This document shows positions 1-5,980 of a DNA stretch of 6,201 nt, piece by piece. The position numbers were made by a program, and so were the translations under genes. The stretch lies in the NCBI GenBank assembly GCA_026645635.1, contig JAPKMV010000222.1:1-6201 (forward strand), in the 5' to 3' direction. The number at the start of each line of letters is the position of its first letter. Within the stretch, counting starts at the first letter, position 1. The DNA is from Caldilineaceae bacterium. Its GTDB lineage: Bacteria; Chloroflexota; Anaerolineae; Caldilineales; Caldilineaceae. The notes beneath the pieces were generated by a model. It did not search any database, was not told the DNA's origin, and saw only the letters and a program-made list of their open reading frames with translations.

Positions 1-1
1 C

Positions 2-364
2 ACCAAGCTGGCGCGGCTCACCATCGTCAAGGTGGCGGAGAACGGCAACGGCGTCTTCCCCTTCTTCAGCCAGACGCTGGGCGACTTCACGCTGGCCACC
101 GCAGGCAGCCTCATGCGTGGCACTGCACAGCAGATCTTCCCGGACTTGGCCGCGGGCATCTACGACATCCAGGCGCCGCGTCCGCCGACCTGGGTCTTCG
201 TGTCACAGGGTTGCTCCGACGGCAGCAACCCTGAAGCCATCGACCTGGCCGCGGGCGAGGATGTGACCTGCACCTACGTAAGCCGGCCAGAGCCGACCGC
301 GTTGGACCAGGTCGACGAACCGGAGATGTTGGACCGCCTGTTCCTGCCGCTGATCGGGCGGTAG
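2..364 (+). CDS. C-terminal part of a secreted surface protein with a prealbumin-like beta domain and FLPLIGR tail (5' end outside window)
   Basis: The reading frame is open from base 2 and closes at TAG 362-364, giving about 120 residues. A start at the ATG at 32 would cut into the domain, because LARLTIVKVAENGNG, the first strand, begins before it; the real start lies upstream of the window. The visible part reads like the SpaA/prealbumin-like modules found at the end of DUF11-type surface proteins: an initial L-T-I-V-K-V strand, a F-P-F-F-S strand, a G-x-Y-D-I-Q element (the usual 'G-x-Y-x-V-x-E' position), then W-V-F with G-C-S-D-G-S, and finally an A-G-E-D-V-T-C-T-Y strand. The two cysteines could form a disulfide. 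An acidic linker then leads to the last residues LDRLFLPLIGR, a tail I associate with exported Chloroflexota proteins; its function is not known to me. The role is probably structural or adhesive at the cell surface. No enzyme motif is visible. Confidence 0.8.
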   Translation, partial: TKLARLTIVKVAENGNGVFPFFSQTLGDFTLATAGSLMRGTAQQIFPDLAAGIYDIQAPRPPTWVFVSQGCSDGSNPEAIDLAAGEDVTCTYVSRPEPTALDQVDEPEMLDRLFLPLIGR

Positions 365-390
365 ACATGGCGTGAAGACGCGATAAAATA

Positions 391-426
391 CGGGGCGCAT
401 GCGGTGCTGAGGCTGCATGCGCCCTG
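391..426 (+). terminator. Strong hairpin after the first gene, probable transcription terminator
   Basis: The arms GGGCGCATGC (393-402) and GCATGCGCCC (415-424) are perfectly complementary over 10 bp, around a 12-base loop whose ends can add three more pairs (two of them G-U). It sits 27 bases after the stop of the first gene. The + strand tail (GGTCTTCCTG) is only weakly T-rich, so it is a poor classic intrinsic terminator in that direction. Read on the - strand the hairpin is followed by TATTTTAT, a better U tract, so it may also block antisense transcription. The hairpin itself is certain; its use as a terminator is inferred. Confidence 0.6.
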
Positions 427-636
427 GTCTTCCTGCTGAATTGATCATTGTGTCCGGCTGATGATGGCGCTACGCTGCGCTCAACCACGTTGCGCCCCGA
501 AGCGTGCTTTCCCCAAAACATCAGCAGAATGTACTGGCTTTAACTGGTCATTTGGCCGTTTTCTTCATGCATAATCTGTACTATCTTGAGACACTACAGC
601 ATCGCACTTTCGCCGCAGGTTCTGTGCACGGAAAGA

Positions 637-654
637 GTTAATGATATTCTTAAC
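637..654. repeat. Short inverted repeat GTTAA-N8-TTAAC upstream of the fusion gene
   Basis: Two perfectly complementary 5-base arms (637-641 and 650-654) lie around an AT-rich 8-base centre that contains a weak -10-like TATTCT. The shape would suit a dimeric regulator, but a match this short also occurs by chance. It lies about 160 bases before the ATG at 814. Confidence 0.25.
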
Positions 655-753
655 CGCGATCCCCTATGGTGCTGTCAGTAATTTGCAAGCAGAACAGTTT
701 GGGTGTTTTGTGTCGTCGGGATGAGTATCCTGTAGACCTCCGGCTTCGTCATC

Positions 754-771
754 TACGATAGACGGATCGTA
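754..771. promoter_or_regulatory. Operator-like inverted repeat TACGAT-N6-ATCGTA
   Basis: Six-base arms (754-759 and 766-771) are perfect reverse complements around a 6-base spacer, ending 42 bases before the ATG at 814. This could be an operator or a small 5'-leader hairpin for the fusion gene. Only the symmetry is seen; no regulator is encoded in the window and the family cannot be named. Confidence 0.3.
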
Positions 772-813
772 TAGGTCAACCGCAACGGCACGCGCCAGAA
801 ACGAAGCGTACCT

Positions 814-2091
814 ATGTCAGGCCTCAGGCTGGCAGTAATAGCCCCAGTGCTTGCACTGGTCTTGGTATTCATGTTGTTGTGGCTGGTGCAGATTGGCAAC
901 CAGCCTGCCACGGTATTGCCTGTGGCGACAAGCCCTGCCGCGGCGCCTGCTGCACCGGCGGCGCCCGCTGCACCAACTGCGCCCGCTGCTGCGCCTTTCG
1001 CCACGCCGACCAGTGCACTGGCGGCGCCTGCTGCGTCTGCCGTGCCCCCATCCCCAACACCTCTTGCGCCACCCGACGCGCTAGCCATCGTCAATGGGGT
1101 GGCGCTGACGCCGGCGGACTTTGACCAACTGCGCGCCATCGACGCCGTGATGGCAGGGTTGGCTGGCCAGCCGCCCAGCGCGCCGGGGCTGGTGTTGGAA
1201 CAGTGGATCAACGGCGAACTCGTGCACCAACAGGCTTTGCAGGCGCCGTCGTCCCCCGTGGACAGCGACGAAGCCCTGGCTGCGTTTCTGGCGCGCACTG
1301 GCCGCAGCCGCGCCGAACTGGACGCGGCGTTGGCAGCCGCACAGGTGCCGCCCGCAGCGTTCGATGCCTATTGGCAGCGGCTGATCCTGGCCGATCAGTT
1401 TGTGCGCGCCGCAGCGGACGCGCAAGGCATCGCCGCCACCGCTGTGGTGCGCTCCCTCCAACAGGCAGCGCGCATCAGCTTTGGTGCGACCGCAAGCTCG
1501 CTTTTTGCGACGCCTGTCGCTGCCACGCCCGTCGTGGCAAGCCCTGTCGCGGCAGCGCCCGTCGCCGCTGCGGTGTCAGAACCGCCCACGGCCGATGCCC
1601 GCGCAGCAGACAATGCAGCGGGTGAGGCCGCCACCGCCGCAGTGCGGGGGATTGAGACCGGCATGTTGGCGCCTGAATTTGTGCTTGGTGCGCTGAACAC
1701 CGTCTCGCCGACGCTATCGTTGGCGGAGTTGCAGGGAAATCCGGCTGTGCTGGTATTCTGGACGACCTGGTGCCCCTACTGTCTGCGCCAGACCCCGGTG
1801 CTGGTGGAGGCGTATCCGCGTGCGGCTGAGGCCGGCATCCAGTTTGTCGGCATCGACGTGCAGGAAGATCGCAACACGGTGGCAACCTATCTGGCGCAAC
1901 ATCAGATCGAATATCCGATTCTACTTGACGAGCAAGGCTCGATCGCTGCACAATATGCGGTGCAAGGCTATCCAACGACCTACTTCCTCGACAGCGACGG
2001 CCGCATCGTCGCCCGCAATGTTGGCGCACTCACAGGAGAGCAACTGAGTAGTTACCTGGAAATGTTAGGCCCCCCGGGACCGGGGCCGTGA
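814..2091 (+). CDS. Membrane-anchored SurA-N-like chaperone / TlpA-ResA-type thioredoxin fusion
   Basis: The protein has 425 residues. Residues 5-26 are a continuous hydrophobic segment after a short n-region with one Arg, so it is a signal anchor or uncleaved signal; no lipobox cysteine is present. Residues 32-88 are an Ala/Pro linker. Residues about 88-222 resemble the SurA N-terminal chaperone domain: A-I-V-N-G-V-x-L-T-x-x-D-F near the start, then L-E-Q-W-I-N-G-E-L-V-x-Q-Q-A, then amphipathic helices. No rotamase domain follows. Residues 230-275 are a second Ala/Pro/Val linker. Residues about 282-418 are a TlpA/ResA/AhpC-TSA-like thioredoxin fold: APEF entry, VLVFWTTWCPYC with redox cysteines C320 and C323, the FVGIDVQED strand, and cis-proline P387 in GYPTTYFLD. 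It should act as a thiol-disulfide oxidoreductase outside the membrane. ATG 814 is the first start after an in-frame stop at 772; the Shine-Dalgarno site is weak. The gene lies 13 bases before the surface-protein gene, so the two are probably cotranscribed. The thioredoxin domain is near certain, the SurA-N match likely, and the client protein unknown. Confidence 0.9.
   Translation: MSGLRLAVIAPVLALVLVFMLLWLVQIGNQPATVLPVATSPAAAPAAPAAPAAPTAPAAAPFATPTSALAAPAASAVPPSPTPLAPPDALAIVNGVALTPADFDQLRAIDAVMAGLAGQPPSAPGLVLEQWINGELVHQQALQAPSSPVDSDEALAAFLARTGRSRAELDAALAAAQVPPAAFDAYWQRLILADQFVRAAADAQGIAATAVVRSLQQAARISFGATASSLFATPVAATPVVASPVAAAPVAAAVSEPPTADARAADNAAGEAATAAVRGIETGMLAPEFVLGALNTVSPTLSLAELQGNPAVLVFWTTWCPYCLRQTPVLVEAYPRAAEAGIQFVGIDVQEDRNTVATYLAQHQIEYPILLDEQGSIAAQYAVQGYPTTYFLDSDGRIVARNVGALTGEQLSSYLEMLGPPGPGP
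934..996 (+). repeat. Ala/Ala/Pro low-complexity repeat in the first linker
   Basis: Residues 41-61 of the fusion protein are built from A-A-P triplets (GCx GCx CCx codons with varied third bases). This is a flexible, extended spacer that would hold the SurA-like domain away from the membrane. The varied wobble bases show the protein sequence is kept rather than being a fresh DNA expansion. Confidence 0.75.
1507..1566 (+). repeat. Four tandem 15-bp units encoding A-[TSA]-P-V-[AV] in the second linker
   Basis: Residues 232-251 read ATPVA, ATPVV, ASPVA, AAPVA, that is four consecutive five-residue units. The central CC-[CT]-GTC (Pro-Val) is the most constant part at DNA level. The array separates the SurA-like domain from the thioredoxin domain and could vary in copy number between strains. 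Confidence 0.75.
2068..2087 (+). other. GC-only hairpin at the end of the fusion gene, next to the next gene's ribosome site
   Basis: GGCCCC (2068-2073) pairs with GGGGCC (2082-2087) around an 8-base loop, in codons for the C-terminal PPGPGP. It ends one base before the stop codon and three bases before the AAAGG that serves the downstream gene. There is no T tract, so it is not a standard terminator. It may affect mRNA stability or coupling, but it may simply reflect Pro/Gly codons. Confidence 0.35.
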
Positions 2092-2095
2092 AAGG
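2091..2095 (+). promoter_or_regulatory. Probable ribosome binding site AAAGG for the large surface-protein gene
   Basis: AAAGG lies nine bases before the ATG at 2105 and overlaps the last base of the upstream TGA. The spacing fits and supports ATG 2105 as the start, rather than internal Met codons such as residue 37, which would leave a signal peptide without any positive charge. Confidence 0.5.
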
Positions 2096-2104
2096 CGCAT
2101 TGCT

Positions 2105-5100
2105 ATGACCGCAGGGTACGACCGTGCATTCCCGTCAGGTTACGCTGCTGCTATTTCGGTTGAACTGAGTGACAGCCACATCGAGCAGATTCGCAAATTG
2201 GTGAATCTGCTCATGGTCTTTTCCATGCTGCTATCGATAATCTCGCCGATTTACGCGCCGATGAGTTTCGCACTGCCCAGCTACGCGTTCTTCGATGGGA
2301 GCACCGCGCCCGCCGTCCAACCGGTGGCGGCGCAGCCAGCGCGCACCGCGCCGGACGTATCGCTGCCAACTGCGCCGGTGGCGCGAGACTTCACCGCGGT
2401 TGCGCCCCAGCCGCAGCCGGTCTATGGCGCTGGGGCCGCTTTGGGCGCAGCCCTGGCGCCTGCATGGTTTGCAGCACCGGCTGCGCCGCCGCAAAGCGCC
2501 GTGGACGCCGCCGCATTGGGAACAGCATTGACCCCGGTCTGGTTGGCTGAGGCGCCGGCCGCACCGGCATTGGCGCCGCTGGCCGCACCCTGGTGGCGCG
2601 ACCCCGCAGCCGCAACGTTGCGCGCGGCCGATATCCGCGCCCTGGCGCCGGTGGCTGACGCCGACGCTAACAGCGTCAACGTTAACAGCGCCGATGCCAT
2701 TGGCGCCGACCTGCGCGCGCCAGCGGTGAGCACGGCGCCTCAGCCAGACAGCGAGGTGATTCAGCCAGAACTCGGCAGCGCCATCGCGCCTGCGTGGTTG
2801 TCGGCGGCGTCCGCCGCGCCGGTGGCGGCCGATCTGCGCAGCGAACTGTTTCTGCCCAACTGGGCGCCCCTCGCCTTTGCCGCGGGCATCTGCGCCGCCA
2901 ATTCTGATTTTAGCTGGACCACCTCCGCGCCAATCAGCATGACCCTGGGCAACAACACCGCGGTGTACACCTTCACGGCGGTGATTGCCAACAACAGCAT
3001 CACGCCCACCGGCCCGCTGACTTACGCCATTCAACTGCCGCCGAATTTCACCTTTGTAAGCGGCTCGGCCACCGCGGTGAGCAGCGTCAGCGGCACGCTC
3101 ACCCTGGTGCAGGCCGGCAGCAACACCACCGGCACGATCACCCTGCGCGCCAGCACGACACCGGTTTCCAACACGCTGATGCCGGGCGGCGTGGTCACGC
3201 TGACCTACCAACTGCGCGGCGGCCCGAACGGACCGCCCAATCCCGACATCCTGGTGAACGTCATAACCGGCGATGAGACAAATCTCAACTGCACGCTGAA
3301 CAATCCGGTCAACACCAACTTTTGTCCGCTGGCTGGCGAGTTGGCGCTGGCCATCACCCCGCCGCCGTTCATTGTGAGCTATGGCAACACCGTGGGCGAC
3401 CTGTACACGGTCACCTTGCGCAATATGGGCAACTTCACAATGACCGATGTGAGCTTTCTGGTCGATCCCAGCCCGGGTTTCTATTTCAAGGCTGGCACGC
3501 CCGTCGTCGGTGTTCACAGCGTTTATGGCTCGCTGACCTTCACCCAACCGGCGGTGGACACAGCTTCAGGCGAACCTTTCGTGCTGCGCGTGGCGACGCC
3601 ATTTCCTGCCAATTCGGTGGCCAATAGCGAGACGATCACGATGGTGATGCGCATCGCTACAACGAATGACCCTAAGTCGGGCCAGCCGTTGATTGTGACA
3701 GCGCGCAGCGGCAAGGAAGGCGCGGAGTTGGCATGCACCACGACTCGCGAGAATATCGCCACCGGTCGCGGCCATCTGTACGTGCGCAAAACCGTTGCGC
3801 CCACCACGGCCGCAGTCGGTGATGTGGTGACATTCACCATCTATCTTGACAACACTGGCCTGGGCAGCCTTTACGATGCGACCTTCACCGATACGATGGG
3901 TTCTGGTTTACAGAGACTATTCGGGGAGATGGTGCCAACTGGGATTGCACCCAATGCCACCTATACGGTGCTGCACAGTGCCGTAATCACCTCCTGTGTA
4001 GATACGAATAACCGGGTTGACGCGTGGTGGCCGGTCGGCAACGTCAACAACACCGGGACCATCACGGATCCCGTGACGGCTTTTGCGGCAGTGCGCGTCT
4101 CCAATCCCCTGCCCAATGTATCGATCTCGGCGACTTTGCCCATCGTCGGCTACTGCCCGACCGTACCTTTCACGGTCGATGTCCCGTTGACCGTCACCAA
4201 CAGTGGCGCCGGCCCGGCCGCCAACTTCACCCTTACGCCGGCTGACATCGACGACACCTTGAGCTTCACCTTCTCGACAGCCTCACCGGGTTGGGTCCAG
4301 GGCACCAACGTGTTCAGCTACACCGAAAACGATGGGTTGCTGGCTGCCGGGGAAACCGTCCACCTGACCCTCACCCTCCACTACACGCCAACCACGGTCT
4401 GCACCGGTGCGGCCGGCTCGTTCCGCGTGACGCCCAGTTACTCCGACGCCTGCTTCCCGCTGATCCGCACCACCGGCACGGCGGCTTCGTTCGACCTGAC
4501 GGCGTTGAATGTACCCTCGCTCAACGTGTTGAAAGAGAGTTCAATTGACGCCGACCGCCTAGAAGTTGTCCAGCCTGGCGATACGGTCTATTTTACCGTC
4601 ACCGTCTTTGGCGATTCCGGCAGCATCCTCACCGATACGCAGGTGTTCATCACGGATACGCTGCCGCCTTCGCTGGTGGCTGCCGGCCTGATTACGGTTA
4701 CTCCACCCGCAGTGCGCGATGGGAACCGCGTCTTCTACACCCCGACGATCACCACAGAACCCACCTATGCCTTCACCATGTTTGTGCAGGCTACTTACCC
4801 CGACACGGACTTTTGCACTGATGGTGTCGTGGAATACAACACGGTGGATGCCCGCTCGGATGCATGCCCGACCTGTCTCAGAGACAGCGATCAAACGGCG
4901 TTGGTCTATCTAGATCCCGATCCGGAGAACTCACCCGGTTTCATGCGCGGCGACCCACTGCGCCTGGATCAGTGCCGCACCATCGACCGCCAGACAATGG
5001 TGATCAGCGTCACCTCCCCAATTACCTGGGCGGGCGCTGTCTACAACGACCCTCTGGGCGGCGGCGGCGTGGGGCCGGTCGAAATAGTTCCCGGCTCGGT

Positions 5101-5980
5101 GCGCGTCTTCGTGAACGGCGTCGAACGCACGCTTGACGTCACCATCACGACCGCGCCCAGCCTCACCATCGCTTTGGACAACATTGGCACGGTGAGCCAG
5201 ACCGCCCTGATCAGCGTCACCTACCAGGTTGCAGCGCCGGTGACGGCCCAGCCCGGCAGCGTATGGTACAACGTCACCTTCCAGAGCGGCGGGCGCAACG
5301 CGGGCGTGTGCGGTGTTGTGCGCCGTGCGCCGGTGAACCTTGCCATCAGCGGCAATGAGCTGAACCTGGATCTGCTGGCGCCTGACGTGCTGCAGAGCTG
5401 CGCGGTCAATAATGTCACCATCGATCTGTACCGCGATAATTCGTATGTTCCCTACTGGGATGAAGGTTTCTTTATCGAGAACGTGACCAATCAGCAGGTG
5501 GCCACCGCAACGGTGAGCGCGCCCGCCCAGCTCACCCTGGAAAAGAGCGTGACGCCCGCCGCGGCCACGCCCGACCAGACCGTCATCTACGCCATCACCG
5601 CCACCAACAGCGGCCCCAACGCGGCTGCGGACGTGGTGATCAGCGATACATTGCCCGTAAGCCTGACTGTGCTTGCCGTGAGCAGCAGCGCAGGCGGCTG
5701 CACAAGCCTGCCCTGCACCATCGGCGACCTGGCGGCGAACAGTTCTGCCGTAGTCTATGTGGTGGCGCGAGTGGTGCAGACCACCAGCGGCAACATCGAG
5801 AACACAGCAGTTGTTACGACGACGACGGCGCTGGCTGCAGGCAGCGATCTCGACGCGTCGGTTTTGCTGCCGGTCACTGCTGCCGCAGACGTGGCTGTCG
5901 AGAAGAGCGCGCCGATCACGGCGGCCACCGGTGACCGCATCACCTATACGCTGGTGGCGGTCAACCACGGGCCGGCGTAA
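2105..5980 (+). CDS. Large exported surface protein with N-terminal Trp repeats and DUF11-type modules, cut short by a frameshift
   Basis: The frame encodes 1291 residues to TAA 5978-5980. A 29-residue hydrophilic lead precedes R30-K31 and a hydrophobic core (about 32-49), with possible cleavage after PIYA or SFA (residues 51-56). Residues 60-255 are Ala/Pro-rich and probably extended, with three LGxA[LI]xPxW repeats. From about 265 on, the protein is a chain of beta-sandwich modules of roughly 110-190 residues: about 265-407, 411-550, 557-665, 671-800, 806-935, 945-1138, 1142-1257 and 1262 onward. DUF11-type marks are an opening 'L-x-V-x-K' strand (LYVRKTVAP 558, LNVLKESS 806, LTLEKSVTP 1143, VAVEKSAP 1263), a 'G-D-x-V-x-F-T' or 'Y-x-I-T-x-x-N-S-G-P' strand, and DTLP (851, 1181) or DTMG (596). 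There are about 16 cysteines, including C921-P-T-C924. No catalytic motif, LPxTG or PEP-CTERM is seen. DUF11 proteins are usually cell-wall or matrix components; a structural or adhesive role is inferred. The stop falls inside the last module straight after NHGPA, and the module resumes in another frame, so the true gene is longer. Confidence 0.85.
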   Translation: MTAGYDRAFPSGYAAAISVELSDSHIEQIRKLVNLLMVFSMLLSIISPIYAPMSFALPSYAFFDGSTAPAVQPVAAQPARTAPDVSLPTAPVARDFTAVAPQPQPVYGAGAALGAALAPAWFAAPAAPPQSAVDAAALGTALTPVWLAEAPAAPALAPLAAPWWRDPAAATLRAADIRALAPVADADANSVNVNSADAIGADLRAPAVSTAPQPDSEVIQPELGSAIAPAWLSAASAAPVAADLRSELFLPNWAPLAFAAGICAANSDFSWTTSAPISMTLGNNTAVYTFTAVIANNSITPTGPLTYAIQLPPNFTFVSGSATAVSSVSGTLTLVQAGSNTTGTITLRASTTPVSNTLMPGGVVTLTYQLRGGPNGPPNPDILVNVITGDETNLNCTLNNPVNTNFCPLAGELALAITPPPFIVSYGNTVGDLYTVTLRNMGNFTMTDVSFLVDPSPGFYFKAGTPVVGVHSVYGSLTFTQPAVDTASGEPFVLRVATPFPANSVANSETITMVMRIATTNDPKSGQPLIVTARSGKEGAELACTTTRENIATGRGHLYVRKTVAPTTAAVGDVVTFTIYLDNTGLGSLYDATFTDTMGSGLQRLFGEMVPTGIAPNATYTVLHSAVITSCVDTNNRVDAWWPVGNVNNTGTITDPVTAFAAVRVSNPLPNVSISATLPIVGYCPTVPFTVDVPLTVTNSGAGPAANFTLTPADIDDTLSFTFSTASPGWVQGTNVFSYTENDGLLAAGETVHLTLTLHYTPTTVCTGAAGSFRVTPSYSDACFPLIRTTGTAASFDLTALNVPSLNVLKESSIDADRLEVVQPGDTVYFTVTVFGDSGSILTDTQVFITDTLPPSLVAAGLITVTPPAVRDGNRVFYTPTITTEPTYAFTMFVQATYPDTDFCTDGVVEYNTVDARSDACPTCLRDSDQTALVYLDPDPENSPGFMRGDPLRLDQCRTIDRQTMVISVTSPITWAGAVYNDPLGGGGVGPVEIVPGSVRVFVNGVERTLDVTITTAPSLTIALDNIGTVSQTALISVTYQVAAPVTAQPGSVWYNVTFQSGGRNAGVCGVVRRAPVNLAISGNELNLDLLAPDVLQSCAVNNVTIDLYRDNSYVPYWDEGFFIENVTNQQVATATVSAPAQLTLEKSVTPAAATPDQTVIYAITATNSGPNAAADVVISDTLPVSLTVLAVSSSAGGCTSLPCTIGDLAANSSAVVYVVARVVQTTSGNIENTAVVTTTTALAAGSDLDASVLLPVTAAADVAVEKSAPITAATGDRITYTLVAVNHGPA
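2441..2488 (+). repeat. LGxA[LI]xPxW repeat, copy 1
   Basis: Residues 113-128 of the large protein read LGAALAPAWFAAPAAP. This is the first of three related units in the Ala/Pro-rich N-terminal region. The Trp in an otherwise low-complexity background makes the similarity more than compositional. Confidence 0.65.
2516..2566 (+). repeat. LGxA[LI]xPxW repeat, copy 2
   Basis: Residues 138-154 read LGTALTPVWLAEAPAAP, 25 residues after copy 1. It keeps Leu-Gly, Ala, Pro and Trp at the same spacing and the trailing APAAP. Confidence 0.65.
2771..2821 (+). repeat. LGxA[LI]xPxW repeat, copy 3
   Basis: Residues 223-239 read LGSAIAPAWLSAASAAP, about 85 residues after copy 2. It is followed by LFLPNWAPLAF (248-258), another Trp-Pro element just before the first beta-sandwich module. 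Confidence 0.65.

Larger units (their letters stand above)
365..813. other. Intergenic region, about 450 bp, no supported gene
   Basis: No convincing coding sequence is present on either strand; the ORFs crossing this stretch have random-looking Arg/Pro/Ser-rich translations. It holds the hairpin at 391-426. A noticeably more AT-rich stretch (about 530-660) should contain the promoter for the downstream gene pair. Possible -10-like hexamers are CATAAT (570-575), TACTAT (579-584) and TATTCT (645-650), but none has a good -35 hexamer at 16-18 bases, so I do not call a specific promoter. Two 18-base inverted repeats lie at 637-654 and 754-771. Confidence 0.6.

Noticed and set aside
111..521. Minus-strand frames across the first stop codon and the intergenic region
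   Set aside because: Arg/Ser/Pro-rich, no start context and no family resemblance; they overlap a well-supported + strand domain.
545..590. Sigma-70-type promoter with TTGGCC and CATAAT or TACTAT
   Set aside because: The spacers are about 12 and 21 bases, outside the usual 16-18, so no specific promoter is called although the AT-rich stretch is a sensible place for one.
753..1298. 181-codon minus-strand frame covering the start of the fusion gene
   Set aside because: Its Gly/Ala runs are simply the reverse reading of the Ala/Pro linker codons. The + strand frame has a convincing signal anchor and domains.
2231..3547. 438-codon open frame on the minus strand inside the large surface-protein gene
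   Set aside because: Its translation is rich in Arg, Gly and His without any recognisable domain, and it lies opposite a frame with clear signal peptide and beta modules. Long antisense frames are expected in GC-rich coding DNA.
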